Source: Ahrensia sp. (GTDB lineage: Bacteria; Pseudomonadota; Alphaproteobacteria; Rhizobiales; Rhizobiaceae). Taken from it: a stretch of DNA of 64,000 bases. This document shows positions 19,842 to 31,407 of this stretch, in pieces. The DNA lies in NCBI GenBank assembly GCA_002698425.1, contig NZXU01000015.1, positions 1-64,000 on the forward strand. The letters are read 5' to 3'. Each line of letters opens with the position of its first letter. The stretch's first letter is position 1. The position numbers were made by a program, and so were the translations under genes. Below the pieces are notes generated by a model. It saw only the letters and a program-made list of their open reading frames with translations, did not search any database and was not told the DNA's origin.

Positions 19842-19856
19842 TTAACCCACAATTAA
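19842..19856. promoter_or_regulatory. Candidate CtrA-binding box
   Basis: TTAACCCACAATTAA is an exact TTAA-N7-TTAA, the full-site consensus of the alphaproteobacterial cell-cycle regulator CtrA. It lies in the divergent region between mscL and the symporter-kinase gene, 74 bases before the kinase start. In this GC-rich sequence a chance match is unlikely but not excluded. Confidence 0.5.
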
Positions 19857-19929
19857 TCGTTTTAAACCGGCAAGATGTTAGACTGCCCGCCGCCGTTCTG
19901 ATTGAATGGCGCGACATCCGGGAGGGGCG

Positions 19930-22900
19930 ATGCAAGGCGGCCTGATCATCATTGTGGCGCTCGGCTATCTGGCGATCCTGTTCGCCGTAGCCGCCTATGG
20001 CGACCGCAAATCGCGCGGCGGGCCGAGCAACCTGCCGAGGCCGAACATCTATGCGTTCAGCCTCGCCGTCTACTGTACGTCCTGGACATTCTTCGGCTCG
20101 GTGGGCGTCGCCTCGCAGGCCGGCTTCCAGTTCTTCACGATCTATCTCGGGCCGATCCTCGTCTTCACGCTCGGCTACAAGCTGATCGAGCGGATGATCA
20201 CCCTGTCGAAATCCGAGAAGATCACCTCGATCGCGGATTTCCTGGCGTCGCGTTACGGCAAGAACGCCTGGGTGGCGGCGCTGGCGGCGGTGATCGCGGT
20301 GATCGGAACGGTTCCCTATATCGCGCTGCAATTGAAGGCGATCTCGGATTCGGTGACGCTGATGGCGCACCATTACGACGTCTTCGATTCCGCGCAGCAG
20401 ACCTTCCATGTCGACATCTCGCTGATCGTCGCGCTGTTTCTGTCCGTCTTCGCCATCCTGTTCGGCACGCGCCATGCCGACGCAACCGAGCACCAGGACG
20501 GGCTGATCCTCGCCGTGGCGCTGGAATCGCTGGTCAAGATCGCTGTCTTCCTGATGGTCGGCGGCGCGGTGGTGCTGTTCATGTTCGACGGGCCGGGGCC
20601 GATCATCGACGCGATCCGCCATGACGAGCGCGTCGTCTCGGCGATCTCGAACGGCAGTTCGCCAGCGACCTGGATCGTGATGACGCTGCTCAGCGCCTCG
20701 GCGATCCTCGCCCTGCCCCGGCAATTCCATGTCACCGTGGTCGAGAACCGCTCGGAATCCGAATTGCGGCGGGCGATCTGGCTGTTCCCGCTCTATCTCG
20801 TCGTCATCAACCTGCTGGTCCTGCCGCTGGCCGTCGCCGGCATGCTGCATCTCGGGCCGGAGGTGTCGCCGGATTCCTACGTGCTGGCGCTGCCGCTGTC
20901 GGCGGGACAGGATTTCCTCGCCTTCCTGACCTTCACGGGCGGGCTGTCGGCGGCCACCGCGATGGTGATCGTCGCCTCGGTGGCGCTGGCGATCATGATC
21001 TCCAACGACCTCGTGATTCCGCTGATGCTGTGGCGCTTCGGCGGCCGGCTGCGCCGGGATTCGGGCGACTGGACGCGGGTGATCCTCAACATAAGGCGCG
21101 TCTCGATCTTCATCATGCTGATCGCGGCGTTCGCCTATTACCGGGCGGCGGCGGATTCGACGCAGCTTGCCGCGATCGGCCTTTTGTCGTTCGCGGCGGT
21201 GGCGCAATTCGCCCCGGCGCTGGTGATCGGCCTGTTCTGGCGGGGCGCGAATGCGCGCGGTGCGCTGCTCGGCATGGGCGCGGGCTTCGTCGTTTGGACC
21301 TACACGCTGCTGCTGCCGACCCTGCTCGGCGGCGAGCATCCCTTCATCAGCAACGGCATTTTCGGCGTCGACGCGCTCAGGCCGCAATCGCTGTTCGGCC
21401 TGCAGGCGGCGCCGCTCGACCATGGCGTGTTCTGGAGCCTGCTGGTCAATGTCGTGCTGCTGTTCTTCGGCTCGCTTACGCGCGACCAGTCGCCGCTGGA
21501 AAGGCTGCAGGCGCTGACCTTCGTGCCGCACGACCAGCCGCAGGGCGTGAAGATCCGCCGCTTCCGCACCACGATCACGATCAGCGACCTGAAGACGACG
21601 CTGTCGCGCTATGTCGGGCGGGAACGCACCGAACGCGCCTTCGCCGCCTTCGAGGAGCGCGAGGGACGGCTGCTCGACGGACGGCAGACCACCGACATCA
21701 CCGTCGTGCGCTATGCCGAGCAGATCCTCGCCTCGGCCGTCGGTTCGTCCTCGGCGCGGCTGGTGCTGTCGCTGCTGTTCGAGAAGGACGGCGCCTCCTC
21801 GCGCGAGACCGTGCAGTTGCTCGACGACGCGTCGGAGGCCTTGCAGCAGAACCGCGACCTGCTGCAGATGGCGCTCAACCAGATGGACCAGGGCATCTCG
21901 GTCTTCGACAACAATCTGCGGCTGACCAACTGGAACACGCAGTTCCGCGCGCTTCTCGGCCTGCCGAGCGCGATGGGCCAGTTCGGCTACCCGCTGAAGC
22001 TGATCACGGAGCGCCTTGTCGCCGACGAGCAGATCGACGAGCAGATGGCGCTCGACGCGGTCAACAACATCGCCTCCTTCAAGCGGGCGTGGCAATTGCC
22101 GATGCGGCGCGGCGGGCGGATCCTCGAAATCCGCTCCAACCCGATGCCGGACGGCGGCATCGTCGTCACCTATACGGACATCACCGGCCGCGTGGAGGCG
22201 GACGAGGCGCTGCAGCGCGCCAAGGAAAGCCTGGAGCACCGCGTCGCGGCGCGCACCGCCGAACTGACCACGGTCAACCGCGAGCTGGCGCGCGCGCAGG
22301 CGCTGGCCGAGGAAGCCAATCTCGGCAAGACGCGCTTCCTTGCCGCCGCCGGCCACGATATCTCGCAGCCGCTCAACGCCGCGCGCCTCTACACGTCATC
22401 GCTGGTGGAGCGGACCACCGGCAAGCGGTCGCCGGACCGCGAAATCGCCGTGAAGATCGACTCGTCCCTGCAGGCAGTGGAGAACATCATCGGCGCGGTG
22501 CTCGACATCTCGCGGCTCGATGCCGGCGCGATGACGCCGAACCCGTCGGTCTTCTCGCTCGGCGAGGTGTTGGCGCAGGTGAAGACCGACTTCCAGCCGC
22601 TCGCCGACGAAAAGGGGCTGGAATTCGTTGTCGTGCCGTCCTCGGCGGTGGTCGAATCCGACCGGAACCTGTTGCGCCGGCTGGTGCAGAACCTCGTTTC
22701 CAACGCGCTGAAATACACCAAGACCGGCAAGGTTCTGGTCGGTGTGCGCAGCGACGGCGACGACGCGCTGATCTGCGTCCACGACACCGGCATCGGCATC
22801 TCGTCGAAGAAGGCGAAGACCGTCTTCCGCGAATTCGAGCGGCTGTCGGAAGGCGCGCGCATCGCCAGCGGACTGGGCCTGGGTCTTTCGATCGTCGACC

Positions 22901-23436
22901 GCATCTCGCGCGTGCTCGGCCTGACCATCGAGATGAAGTCGCGGCAGAACAAGGGCACGATGTTCTCGGTGCGCATCCCGCGCACGGAAGCGGAACTGAC
23001 CGCCAAGCCGGCGCGCGTCACCCGCACCGCGGCGTCGCGCCAGGTTCTCGCCGGGATGGTCGTCGCGTGCATCGACAACGAGGAGACGATCCTGTCGGGC
23101 ATGCGCGTGCTGCTGGAGGGCTGGGGCGCCAAGGTCATCGCCGCGCCGACGCAGAAGAGCCTGCTGAAGGAGATCTCCAAGGCGGCCACGGTGCCCGACG
23201 TGATCATTGCCGATTACCATCTCGACGAGGGTCATAACGGCCTCGATGTCATCGCCGCCGTTCGCTCCCGGCTCGCGCCGCACATGTTCGCGATCCTCGC
23301 CACGGCCGACCGCTCGGCGCCGTTGCGCGCGGCCGCCGCCAATGCGGAGATCCATATTCTCAACAAGCCGCTGAAGCCGGCGGCGCTGCGAGCGTTGCTT
23401 TCGAGTGTCGCGCAGGAACGCGCGGCGGCCGAATAG
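19930..23436 (+). CDS. Hybrid histidine kinase with a sodium:solute symporter-like sensor domain
   Basis: A 1168-residue protein. Residues ~1-480 form about 13 membrane segments of the SSS symporter family ([38 protein letters not shown]). A PAS domain follows (about 640-745: [20 protein letters not shown]), then a coiled coil, a HisKA domain with His809 in AGHDISQPL, HATPase ([29 protein letters not shown]) and a C-terminal receiver with Asp1095. Such CbrA-like proteins combine a transporter-like sensor with a kinase. I chose the ATG at 19930, which GGAGGGG precedes; one eight codons upstream is possible. The regulator gene at 23437 starts its tail at the next base. Confidence 0.9.
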   Translation: MQGGLIIIVALGYLAILFAVAAYGDRKSRGGPSNLPRPNIYAFSLAVYCTSWTFFGSVGVASQAGFQFFTIYLGPILVFTLGYKLIERMITLSKSEKITSIADFLASRYGKNAWVAALAAVIAVIGTVPYIALQLKAISDSVTLMAHHYDVFDSAQQTFHVDISLIVALFLSVFAILFGTRHADATEHQDGLILAVALESLVKIAVFLMVGGAVVLFMFDGPGPIIDAIRHDERVVSAISNGSSPATWIVMTLLSASAILALPRQFHVTVVENRSESELRRAIWLFPLYLVVINLLVLPLAVAGMLHLGPEVSPDSYVLALPLSAGQDFLAFLTFTGGLSAATAMVIVASVALAIMISNDLVIPLMLWRFGGRLRRDSGDWTRVILNIRRVSIFIMLIAAFAYYRAAADSTQLAAIGLLSFAAVAQFAPALVIGLFWRGANARGALLGMGAGFVVWTYTLLLPTLLGGEHPFISNGIFGVDALRPQSLFGLQAAPLDHGVFWSLLVNVVLLFFGSLTRDQSPLERLQALTFVPHDQPQGVKIRRFRTTITISDLKTTLSRYVGRERTERAFAAFEEREGRLLDGRQTTDITVVRYAEQILASAVGSSSARLVLSLLFEKDGASSRETVQLLDDASEALQQNRDLLQMALNQMDQGISVFDNNLRLTNWNTQFRALLGLPSAMGQFGYPLKLITERLVADEQIDEQMALDAVNNIASFKRAWQLPMRRGGRILEIRSNPMPDGGIVVTYTDITGRVEADEALQRAKESLEHRVAARTAELTTVNRELARAQALAEEANLGKTRFLAAAGHDISQPLNAARLYTSSLVERTTGKRSPDREIAVKIDSSLQAVENIIGAVLDISRLDAGAMTPNPSVFSLGEVLAQVKTDFQPLADEKGLEFVVVPSSAVVESDRNLLRRLVQNLVSNALKYTKTGKVLVGVRSDGDDALICVHDTGIGISSKKAKTVFREFERLSEGARIASGLGLGLSIVDRISRVLGLTIEMKSRQNKGTMFSVRIPRTEAELTAKPARVTRTAASRQVLAGMVVACIDNEETILSGMRVLLEGWGAKVIAAPTQKSLLKEISKAATVPDVIIADYHLDEGHNGLDVIAAVRSRLAPHMFAILATADRSAPLRAAAANAEIHILNKPLKPAALRALLSSVAQERAAAE

Positions 23437-24111
23437 TCAGGCTTCGTCGGCGTCGTCGCGCAGCATGTCGGAGCCGATCTTCGACAGGAGGATGACCGCC
23501 TGGGTGCGGCTGTCGACATTCAGCTTCTGCAGCACCGCCGAGACATGTGCCTTGATGGTGGCCTCGGAGACGCCGAGTTCATAGGCGATCTGCTTGTTCA
23601 AAAGCCCCTCGCCCAGCATGCCGAGCACGCGCGCCTGCTGCGGCGTCAGCGTGCGGATGCGGCGGATCAGGTCCTCGATTTCCGCATCGTGCTCGGACCC
23701 GAGATTCATGCCCTCGGGCAATGCGATCTCGCCGGCCAGCACATCGGTGACGCCCTGGCGGATCACATCGGTGCGCGCGGATTTGGAGATGAAGCCCGAC
23801 GCGCCGAGGTCGATCGAGCGGCGTACGGTGGAGACATCGTCGGTGCCGGAGATGACGACGACCGGAACCGCCGGATAGGTCGCTCGCACGGAAACCAAAG
23901 CGGAGAGACCGCTCGAACCGGGCATGGAAAGATCGAGCAGGACCAGATCGGTGTCGGGATTGTCATTGAGGGCCGCCATGGCGGACCCGAAATCCTCGGC
24001 TTCGCTTATCACCGGCGGCTCGAGGTCGTCCCCCATCGGAATGCTGATGGCAGACTTGATTGCGTCCCTGAACAAGGGATGATCATCCGCAACCAGAATA
24101 TGTACCGCCAT
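23437..24111 (-). CDS. LuxR/NarL-type response regulator
   Basis: A 224-residue protein: receiver domain with ADDHP at 8-12 and phospho-Asp60 in LLDLSMPG, SGT and Lys in FISKSA, then a LuxR helix-turn-helix (LTPQQARVLGMLGEGLLNKQIAYELGVSEATIKAHVSAVLQKL). It is convergent with the symporter-type hybrid kinase; their stop codons abut with no spacer, so it is probably the kinase's output regulator. The C-terminal tail is acidic (DDADEA). Confidence 0.88.
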   Translation of the reverse strand: MAVHILVADDHPLFRDAIKSAISIPMGDDLEPPVISEAEDFGSAMAALNDNPDTDLVLLDLSMPGSSGLSALVSVRATYPAVPVVVISGTDDVSTVRRSIDLGASGFISKSARTDVIRQGVTDVLAGEIALPEGMNLGSEHDAEIEDLIRRIRTLTPQQARVLGMLGEGLLNKQIAYELGVSEATIKAHVSAVLQKLNVDSRTQAVILLSKIGSDMLRDDADEA

Positions 24112-24309
24112 CGTCCACGCTCCCCCGAATCGCCCGGAATCCTCCGGCCGATTTAAACCGATTATGACGGCGGCAGGACATGTGCTGTCAAGGCAAGGGC
24201 CGCGATCTCGGGCATCGAGAGAGAAAATTTCAGCGAAACAGGCGGGAAACGTTTGGAAAAACCGTTATTGGTGCCTCATCGGCATGTATGCGCCGGAGGA
24301 GATATCGCG

Positions 24310-25317
24310 ATGACCGAGTTTGCCGATCCGAAATGGCCCGAGGCGGCGGTGTTCGCCGAGGAGAACATCCCGGCGGAGGCGCGCGCGCTCAACGCCCGCA
24401 TCGTCGAGACGCTGTCCGCCGTTCCCGACCGCCGGGCGACGCCGCCGGCGGTGGTGCGCACGCGTCGGGCAGCCGGACAGAGCATTTTTCCGCTTTGTGC
24501 GCCCGATCCCTACGCCGAGATCTTCCTCGCCGCCGGCCCGGACGGGCGCGACATTCCGCTCCGCGTGCTGCGACCGCGCGGCCGGCCGGCGCGCGGCACC
24601 TATCTGCATATTCACGGCGGCGGATGGTCGATGGGTTCGCCCTCCGAGAACGACGAGAGGCTGAGGCGGATCGCGGAGAATACGGGATTGGTCACGGTTT
24701 CCGTCGACTACCGGCTGGCGCCGGAACACCCCTGGCCCGACGCGCCGGACGACTGCGAGGCGGCGGCGCTCTGGCTGCTGAGGGACACCGGTCACGACCT
24801 GCCGCACGGCTTCCTCGCGATCGGCGGGGAATCGGCGGGCGGGCATCTCGCGGCCGTGACGTTGCTGCGCCTGCGCGACCGCCACGGGCTGTGGCCTTTC
24901 CATGCGGCCAACCTCGTTTGCGGCTGCTACGATCTCGGCGGCACGCCGAGCGTGCGCAACTGGGGCGAAGAGCCGCTCGTGCTGGAAACGGCGGACGTCG
25001 TCCACAGTACGGGCCTTCTCCTCGGAGATGCGCCGGACCGGCGCGATCCGGACATCTCGCCGCTCTATGCGACGCTCGACCGCATGCCGCCGGCGCTCTT
25101 CACATGCGGAACGAAGGATTTGCTGATCGACGACACGATGATGATGGCGCAGCGCTGGCACGCCGCCGGAAACGGCGTCGAACTCGGGATTTATCCGGGC
25201 GGCTGCCACGTCTTCCAGTGCTGGCCGACGGCGCAGGGCAAGGCGAGCCTCGCCCAAATGGACGCCTTCCTGAACCGCAGGATCGACGCGGTCACGACAA
25301 GGCGGGAAGCGCGCTGA
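24310..25317 (+). CDS. Alpha/beta hydrolase, hormone-sensitive-lipase family
   Basis: A 335-residue cytosolic hydrolase. It has the oxyanion HGGGW at 102-106, the nucleophile Ser175 in GGESAGGH and SVDYRLAPEHPWP, which define the HSL (family IV esterase) group, plus a late Asp (GTKDLLIDD) and His (GGCHVF). Expected to hydrolyse short acyl esters; the natural substrate is unknown. The ATG at 24310 is preceded by GGAGGA; an earlier in-frame ATG at 24253 lacks one. It overlaps the amidase gene tail to tail by 26 bp. Confidence 0.85.
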   Translation: MTEFADPKWPEAAVFAEENIPAEARALNARIVETLSAVPDRRATPPAVVRTRRAAGQSIFPLCAPDPYAEIFLAAGPDGRDIPLRVLRPRGRPARGTYLHIHGGGWSMGSPSENDERLRRIAENTGLVTVSVDYRLAPEHPWPDAPDDCEAAALWLLRDTGHDLPHGFLAIGGESAGGHLAAVTLLRLRDRHGLWPFHAANLVCGCYDLGGTPSVRNWGEEPLVLETADVVHSTGLLLGDAPDRRDPDISPLYATLDRMPPALFTCGTKDLLIDDTMMMAQRWHAAGNGVELGIYPGGCHVFQCWPTAQGKASLAQMDAFLNRRIDAVTTRREAR

Positions 25318-26059
25318 GCAGCCGGTGCAGGGTTTCGATGGTCGAGGCGTCCGCGACACCATCGACGCGCGCCGGGCGAAAATGGCGCTGGAACGCGGCG
25401 ACCACCGCGGCCGTCTTTTCGTCGAAGGCGCCTGTGATCTCGGCATTGTAGCCATACATCGCCAGCATGGATTGCAGCGCCTCGACGGGCTGACCGGTAT
25501 CGCCGGTCGAAAAGAAGCGCCCGCCGCCAAGCGCCGACGGTTCCACCCAATGGCCGACGCCGGCGGCGGCGAGCCTGCCCCACGGGAACAATTCTCCCGG
25601 ATCGCGCTTGCGGCCCGGCGCCACGTCCGAATGCGCCAGCACCCGCTCCGGCGGGATCGCATTGCGGGCAAGAATGTCGCGCGACAGGGCGATCACAGCT
25701 TCGATTTGCACGTCGGGAAAAGCCGGAAGCGCGTATAGATGGCCGCCATTGACGATCTCGATGCCGACCGAGCGGGAATTGATGTCTGTTTCGCCCTTCC
25801 AGTAGCTGCGACCGGCGTGCCACGCCCGCAGCGCTTCCGGCACCATCTGGACCACGCACCCGTCCTCATGGACGATGTAGTGGCAGGACACCTCGCTTTG
25901 CGGGTCACAGAGCCAGTTCTCGGCAATCCGTCCCGTTTCCATTTCGGTATAGTGCAGCAGCAGGATATCGACCGGCCCGCCGCCCACGCGCTCGCCGGTA
26001 TTGGGCGAAAAGCGGACCGAGGCTGAGGTGAAATCCGGCGCGAAGGGCGCGTCATTCAT
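25292..26059 (-). CDS. N-acetylmuramoyl-L-alanine amidase with peptidoglycan-binding domain
   Basis: A 255-residue protein. The Amidase_2 domain (about 20-165) has zinc ligands His36 (LLLHYTEM), His143 (LAHSDVAPGRKRDPG) and Asp153, and HYIVHEDG. A PG_binding_1 domain follows (about 190-250). It cuts the bond between MurNAc and the stem peptide. No signal peptide is visible, so it resembles cytosolic AmpD-type recycling enzymes, although the binding domain is more typical of AmiD. Its start overlaps the end of the J-domain gene (ATGA). Confidence 0.9.
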   Translation of the reverse strand: MNDAPFAPDFTSASVRFSPNTGERVGGGPVDILLLHYTEMETGRIAENWLCDPQSEVSCHYIVHEDGCVVQMVPEALRAWHAGRSYWKGETDINSRSVGIEIVNGGHLYALPAFPDVQIEAVIALSRDILARNAIPPERVLAHSDVAPGRKRDPGELFPWGRLAAAGVGHWVEPSALGGGRFFSTGDTGQPVEALQSMLAMYGYNAEITGAFDEKTAAVVAAFQRHFRPARVDGVADASTIETLHRLLSALPALS

Positions 26060-26766
26060 CCGCGTTTAAGCTCCGGTTCGATAACTTCCCACGCGTCGTT
26101 GATGGCGGCGATGCGATCATTGGCGATCTTGAGGAACTCTTCCGGCAAGCCGCGCGCCATGAGCTGGTCCGGATGGTTGTCGCGCACCAGCTGCAGGTAG
26201 CGCCGCCGCGCTTCCGCATGGCCGACGCCCGGCTCCAGGCCGAGAATACGCCAGGGATCGCGATGCCCCTTGTCCACGTGACGGGCGACGATCCGCTCGA
26301 AGGCCGTTCCGGAGATGCCGAAAATGCCGGCGACGTCGGTGAGAAACTCCAGTTCCTTGGAGTGGATGACGCCGTCCGCCTTGGCGATGTGGAACAGGCC
26401 GTCGAGAACGTCGATCAGCAGCGGACAATCCGGCGAGCCTGTGCCGCACAGCGACGCGACCTGCTCGGCATAGGCGCGGTAACCGGCGACATCCTGCTTG
26501 GCCAGATTGTAGAGGCCGGCCACGCGTCTCGCGTCATCGGCGGGGATTTCGAAGATCTCGCGGAAGGCGTCGACCTCGGAATTGGTGACGATGCCGTCCG
26601 CCTTCGCCATCTTTGCGGACAGGGCGATCATGGCGATGGAAAAAGCGACTCGGCGGCGGGTCGCCGGATCGCCGGCAAAGGCCGTGCGCACGGTTTCCAC
26701 CAGCCCGGACAGGGCGGTGGTCGCTTTCGTGGAGACGAAATCGGAGATTCGGACCCAGATCGACAT
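26056..26766 (-). CDS. DjlA-like TerB/J-domain cochaperone
   Basis: A 236-residue protein. An N-terminal helical segment precedes a TerB/DjlA domain (about 35-160) with two repeats of the acidic AKADG[IV] motif. A C-terminal J domain carries the diagnostic HPD at 198-200 (DNHPDQLMARG). It should stimulate DnaK. Unlike E. coli DjlA, the N-terminus lacks a convincing membrane anchor. It is translationally coupled to the amidase gene, a pairing I believe recurs in Rhizobiales. Confidence 0.85.
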   Translation of the reverse strand: MSIWVRISDFVSTKATTALSGLVETVRTAFAGDPATRRRVAFSIAMIALSAKMAKADGIVTNSEVDAFREIFEIPADDARRVAGLYNLAKQDVAGYRAYAEQVASLCGTGSPDCPLLIDVLDGLFHIAKADGVIHSKELEFLTDVAGIFGISGTAFERIVARHVDKGHRDPWRILGLEPGVGHAEARRRYLQLVRDNHPDQLMARGLPEEFLKIANDRIAAINDAWEVIEPELKRG

Positions 26767-26834
26767 GGCTTCTCATAGCCGATGGCCGATGGCGATGTAA
26801 GGGCGTTTGCGCCACGGCGATGTCGGTCGGGAGC

Positions 26835-26867
26835 GCAAAAACGCCCGGGTTTCGGACCCGGGCGTTT
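26835..26867 (-). terminator. Terminator of the acidic lipoprotein gene
   Basis: A 12-bp stem (26839-26850 with 26856-26867) around a 5-base loop, followed on the minus strand by TTTTTG. It lies 22 bases past the stop of the lipoprotein gene. Confidence 0.8.
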
Positions 26868-26888
26868 CTCAAACAAACGGCCTTGTTG

Positions 26889-27485
26889 TTATTCTGTGGT
26901 GCTGGCCGTCGTTTCGTCCGATACCGACGTGTCGGCGGAAGCCTGCGCGCTGGCGTCGATCGCCATCTCGACATCGCTGAGCGATGCGAGAGCGGCTTCG
27001 AAATTGCCCTCGATGACCTGGTTGCGGGTCTCGTCGACGGCCTGCTGCGCCTCGCGCGGATCCGCGAGATTGTCGATCGCGCGCTCGACCTCGATCAGCG
27101 CCTGGACGGCTGCGGCTTCCGATTGGCTCTGGATGGCGTCGCGCGCATCGGCCACGGCCTGTTTGGCTTCCTCGACATCGGCTGTCGCGGAGGCGTCAGC
27201 GGTCGCGGACGTATCGCCCGTCGGCATGGTGTCGTTGCCGGTCTCGGCATCCGCCTGCATCTGCGTGTCGTCGCCGGACATGGTCTGATCGGTCATGGTC
27301 TCGCCGGTCATGCCGTTATCGGCCGTGGTCGTCTGATCGTCGGCGGACGGGATGGTGGTGTCGACACCGGCGGTGTCTTCGACGGCGGCCGGGTTGTTGT
27401 CGGTGTTCTGCGCGGTTTCGTCGCTGCAGGCGCCGAGCGCGATCAGGGCGGCGACGGAAACGGTGGAGAGAAGCAGCTTACGCAT
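26889..27485 (-). CDS. Acidic Thr/Asp-rich lipoprotein with a C-terminal helical domain
   Basis: A 198-residue protein. The signal peptide ends in a lipobox LGAC with Cys20. Residues ~21-95 are low-complexity (Asp, Thr, Met, Gly; repeated MTxxTM/TTTAD-like units). Residues ~100-175 form amphipathic helices rich in Ala, Glu and Gln. GAGG stands 9 bases before the ATG, and a strong terminator follows. It should be lipid-anchored in the periplasm; no family or function recognised. Confidence 0.75.
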   Translation of the reverse strand: MRKLLLSTVSVAALIALGACSDETAQNTDNNPAAVEDTAGVDTTIPSADDQTTTADNGMTGETMTDQTMSGDDTQMQADAETGNDTMPTGDTSATADASATADVEEAKQAVADARDAIQSQSEAAAVQALIEVERAIDNLADPREAQQAVDETRNQVIEGNFEAALASLSDVEMAIDASAQASADTSVSDETTASTTE

Positions 27486-27670
27486 TGTGTCATACCTCAC
27501 TGTTTTGTTGTTGTCGCCAACCCAACGGCGGTCGGCGCGATGGGTTCCTGCCGCGCGTTCAATGAATCTCACGGGCTGTAACAAAGGGACGGGTACACGC
27601 GGTGCGCGGGCAAGGGTTGCCCGTGCCGGCAATCTCCTCCACAAAACCGCAAGCACAACAGGAGCGACGA

Positions 27671-30600
27671 ATGAGCGACAGGTGGGATTTCTGGATCGAC
27701 CGCGGCGGCACTTTCACCGATGTCCTCGGCGTGGACCCGGCCGGCACCATCCATCCCTACAAGCTGCTGTCGGAAAACCCGGAAGCCTATCGCGACGCCG
27801 CCGTTCAGGGCATTCGCGACCTGCTCGGCGTGCCGAAGGGCCAGCCGGTGCCCGCGGTCCGGATCGGCACGGTGCGCATGGGCACCACGGTCGCGACCAA
27901 CGCGCTGCTGGAACGCAAGGGCGACCGGACGCTGCTGCTGATCACCAAGGGTTTCCGGGATGCGCTGCGCATCGCCTACCAGGCACGGCCCGATATCTTC
28001 GCCAAGGAAATCATCCTGCCCGAACAGCTCTACGAGCGGGTGATCGAAGTGCCGGAACGCGTGCTCGCCGACGGGACGGTGAAGACGCCGGTGGATCTCG
28101 CCTCCGTCGAGATCGCGGTTCGGACGGCCTATGACGAGGGCATCGAGGCCGTCGCCATCGCCTTCATGCATGCCTGGGCGCATCCGGCGCATGAGCTGGC
28201 GGCGGAGGAGATGGTGGAGATGATGGGATTCTCGCAGATCTCCGTCAGCCACAAGGTCTCGCCGCTGGCGAAGCTGGTCGGGCGCGGCGACACGACGGTG
28301 GTCGACGCCTATCTGTCGCCGATCCTCAGGCGCTATGTCGACCAGGTCGCGAGCGAACTGGGGGTCTCGGACGCGCCGGGCGGTACGCGGCTGCAATTCA
28401 TGATGTCGTCGGGCGGGTTGACGGCGGCCGATCTGTTTCAGGGCAAGGACGCGATCCTGTCGGGTCCTGCCGGCGGTGTGGTCGGCATGGTCGAGACGGC
28501 GAAGGCCGAGGGCTATCACGACGTGATCGGCTTCGACATGGGCGGCACCTCGACGGATGTGGCGCATTATGCAGGGAGCTACGAGCGCGCCTTCGACACG
28601 GAGGTGGCGGGAGTGCGCATCCGCGCGCCGATGATGCGCATCCACACTGTGGCGGCCGGCGGCGGCTCGATCCTGCACTACGAGTCCGGGCGGTTCCAGG
28701 TGGGGCCGGATTCCGCCGGGGCCAATCCCGGACCCGCCGCCTATCGGCGCGGCGGCCCGCTCACCGTCACCGACGCGAACGTGATGACCGGCAAGCTCGA
28801 TCCGATGCATTTCCCGGCGATCTTCGGGCCGGAGCAGAATGAGCGTCTCGACGCCGAGACTGTGCGCGAACGGTTCCGGGCGCTGGCGCAGAAGGTCGGC
28901 GACGGGCGGACGCCGGAGGAAGTCGCGGAGGGGTTCATCACCATTGCGGTCGAGAATATGGCGAACGCGATCAAGAAGATCTCGGTTCAGCGCGGCTATG
29001 ACGTGACCGGCTATGCGCTCAACTGTTTCGGCGGCGCGGGCGGCCAGCATGCCTGCCTCGTCGCCGACGCGCTCGGCATGAAGGCGGTGCTGATCCATCC
29101 CTATTCCGGCCTGCTGTCGGCCTATGGCATCGGGCTTTCGAAGACCTACGCCTCGCGCCAGCATGCGCTGGTCGAGCCGCTGGAGGAAAAGAGCCGGGCG
29201 GCGATCGACGGGCTGATCGGGGACTTGACGGCGGATGCGAGCGGCGAACTGGAGACGCAGGGCATCGAGGCGGACGGCATTACGACGCAGCCGGTCCTGC
29301 ATCTGCGCTATTCCGGCACGGACACTACCATCGAAGTGCCCTATGACGGCAAGGACCTGACCAAGGCGGCGAAGGATTTCGAGGCGGCGCATATGGCGCA
29401 GTTCGGCTTCACCGATCCGTCACGCGGGCTGATCGTCGAGGCGGTCGGCATCGAGGCGTCGGAGGCGGTTCCCGAACACGCGGAAACCGAGGCCGAAACG
29501 CCGCCGGAGGCGCGCGAGTGCGAGGCCGGGCACGGACAGAAGGCTTACATGGGCGGCGCATGGTGCGATGCGGGCCTCTATTTGCGCACGGCCGACGCCG
29601 CAGACCCCCTCATCCCCGGCGACCGGGTGAAGGGCCCCGCGATTATCGTCGAGGACAACCAGACCATCGTGGTCGAACCGGGCTGGCAGGCGGAGGTCAC
29701 CGGCAACAACCAGCTGCTGCTGACGCGCTTCGAGGCGAAGGACCGCGCTGCGCCGATTGGCACGCAGGCCGATCCAGTGATGCTGGAAGTGTTCAACAAT
29801 TTGTTCATGTCGATCGCCGAGCAGATGGGCGTGACGCTGCAGAACACCGCCTCGTCGGTGAACATCAAGGAGCGGCTCGACTTCTCCTGCGCGGTATTCG
29901 ACCATACCGGTGCGCTGGTCGCCAACGCGCCGCATATGCCGGTGCATCTGGGCTCGATGGACCGCTCGGTGGAATCGATCATCCGCCAGAACCCTCAGAT
30001 GAAGCCCGGCGACGTCTATGCGCTGAATGCGCCCTATAATGGCGGCACCCACCTGCCCGACATCACGGTGGTGACGCCGGTCTTCGACGAAGCGGGCGAA
30101 GAGATCCTGTTCTTCGTCGCCTCGCGCGGCCACCATGCGGACATTGGCGGCATGGCGCCGGGCTCGGCGACGCCGCGCGCGACCCATGTCGACGAGGAAG
30201 GCGTGCTGATCGACAATTTCAAGCTGGTCGAGGACGGGCGGCTGCGCGGCGAGGCCTTCATCAAGCTCCTGACCGACCACCCCTGGCCGGCGCGCAATCC
30301 GGAACAGAACCTCGCCGACATGCGCGCCCAGATCGCCGCCAACGAGAAGGGCGTCGCCGAGCTTCGGAAGATGGTCGGCCATTTCACCTTGCCCGTCGTG
30401 CAGGCCTATATGAACCACGTGCAGGACAATGCCGAGGAAAGCGTGCGCCGCGTGATCGACGCGCTGGCCGATTGCGAGGCGGAGTATCCGACCGACAACG
30501 GCCAGGTGATCAAGGTGAAGATCACGGTCGACAAGGCAAAGCGCGAGGCGACCGTCGACTTCACCGGGACGTCGCCGATGGAGAAGAACAATTTCAACGC

Positions 30601-31309
30601 GCCGGAGCCGGTGGCGCGGGCGGCGACGCTCTATGTGTTCCGGCTGATGGTCGAGGGCAATATCCCGATGAATGCCGGGTGCCTGCGACCGCTCAACATC
30701 GTCATTCCCGACGGCTGCATGCTGAAGCCGAGCTATCCAGCGGCCGTCGTCGCCGGCAATACGGAGACGAGCCAGCATGTAACGAACTGCCTGCTCTATG
30801 CGCTGGACGCGCTGGCGAACGCGCAGGGGACGATGAACAACCTGACCTACGGCAACGCGCGCTACCAGAATTACGAGACGATCTGCTCCGGTGCGCCGGC
30901 TGGCAAGATGAATTCGGGGCGCGGCTTCGCAGGCGCGTCGGGCGTGCACACGCATATGACCAATACCCGCATGACCGATCCGGAAATCCTCGAGATGCGC
31001 TATCCGATCGTGGTCGAGGAATTCTCGATCCGGAAAGGCTCCGGCGGCGGCGGCACGTTCCATGGCGGCGACGGAACACGGCGCGTGCTGCGGTTCCGCG
31101 AAGACATGGAATGTGCGATCCTGTCATCGCATCGGATCAATCCGCCAAAGGGACTCGACGGCGGCGGCGACGGCGAATGCGGCAAGACCGAAATCCGCCG
31201 GCTCGACGGGACGCTGGAGAAACTGAAGCATTGCGACCAGACGTCAGTGAAGGCCGGAGAAGCGGTGATCGTGACGACGCCGACGCCGGGGGGATATCTG
31301 CCGGAGTAG
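27671..31309 (+). CDS. 5-oxoprolinase / hydantoinase A-B fusion
   Basis: A 1212-residue fused enzyme. The HyuA-type ATPase half (about 1-690) has [14 protein letters not shown] near the start, [15 protein letters not shown], and [10 protein letters not shown]. The HyuB-type half starts near 700 ([17 protein letters not shown]) and has RGHHADIGG and the glycine-rich GSGGGG. Fused enzymes of this length are ATP-dependent 5-oxoprolinases, opening 5-oxo-L-proline to glutamate; the subunit-split relatives act on hydantoins or acetone. GGAG precedes the ATG. A later gene in the window (44583) encodes a pyroglutamyl peptidase, but they are 13 kb apart. Confidence 0.9.
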   Translation: MSDRWDFWIDRGGTFTDVLGVDPAGTIHPYKLLSENPEAYRDAAVQGIRDLLGVPKGQPVPAVRIGTVRMGTTVATNALLERKGDRTLLLITKGFRDALRIAYQARPDIFAKEIILPEQLYERVIEVPERVLADGTVKTPVDLASVEIAVRTAYDEGIEAVAIAFMHAWAHPAHELAAEEMVEMMGFSQISVSHKVSPLAKLVGRGDTTVVDAYLSPILRRYVDQVASELGVSDAPGGTRLQFMMSSGGLTAADLFQGKDAILSGPAGGVVGMVETAKAEGYHDVIGFDMGGTSTDVAHYAGSYERAFDTEVAGVRIRAPMMRIHTVAAGGGSILHYESGRFQVGPDSAGANPGPAAYRRGGPLTVTDANVMTGKLDPMHFPAIFGPEQNERLDAETVRERFRALAQKVGDGRTPEEVAEGFITIAVENMANAIKKISVQRGYDVTGYALNCFGGAGGQHACLVADALGMKAVLIHPYSGLLSAYGIGLSKTYASRQHALVEPLEEKSRAAIDGLIGDLTADASGELETQGIEADGITTQPVLHLRYSGTDTTIEVPYDGKDLTKAAKDFEAAHMAQFGFTDPSRGLIVEAVGIEASEAVPEHAETEAETPPEARECEAGHGQKAYMGGAWCDAGLYLRTADAADPLIPGDRVKGPAIIVEDNQTIVVEPGWQAEVTGNNQLLLTRFEAKDRAAPIGTQADPVMLEVFNNLFMSIAEQMGVTLQNTASSVNIKERLDFSCAVFDHTGALVANAPHMPVHLGSMDRSVESIIRQNPQMKPGDVYALNAPYNGGTHLPDITVVTPVFDEAGEEILFFVASRGHHADIGGMAPGSATPRATHVDEEGVLIDNFKLVEDGRLRGEAFIKLLTDHPWPARNPEQNLADMRAQIAANEKGVAELRKMVGHFTLPVVQAYMNHVQDNAEESVRRVIDALADCEAEYPTDNGQVIKVKITVDKAKREATVDFTGTSPMEKNNFNAPEPVARAATLYVFRLMVEGNIPMNAGCLRPLNIVIPDGCMLKPSYPAAVVAGNTETSQHVTNCLLYALDALANAQGTMNNLTYGNARYQNYETICSGAPAGKMNSGRGFAGASGVHTHMTNTRMTDPEILEMRYPIVVEEFSIRKGSGGGGTFHGGDGTRRVLRFREDMECAILSSHRINPPKGLDGGGDGECGKTEIRRLDGTLEKLKHCDQTSVKAGEAVIVTTPTPGGYLPE

Positions 31310-31407
31310 AGGAATCCACGAGCCCTGCCCTGATTCCGCCCCTTTTGCCCTGAAAGAGCCCCAAAGGGCCGACAGGCTCACGAGACGGACACTTTCAGGT
31401 TCAGCGT

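Noticed and set aside
19738..22356. Upstream extension of the mscL frame, antisense to the symporter kinase
   Set aside because: MscL has a standard N-terminus and ribosome site at 19737. The extension is low-complexity Arg/Asp/Gln sequence opposite a real gene.
27569..29392. 607-codon minus-strand frame opposite 5-oxoprolinase
   Set aside because: Shadow of a highly conserved enzyme; no domain and no start signal.
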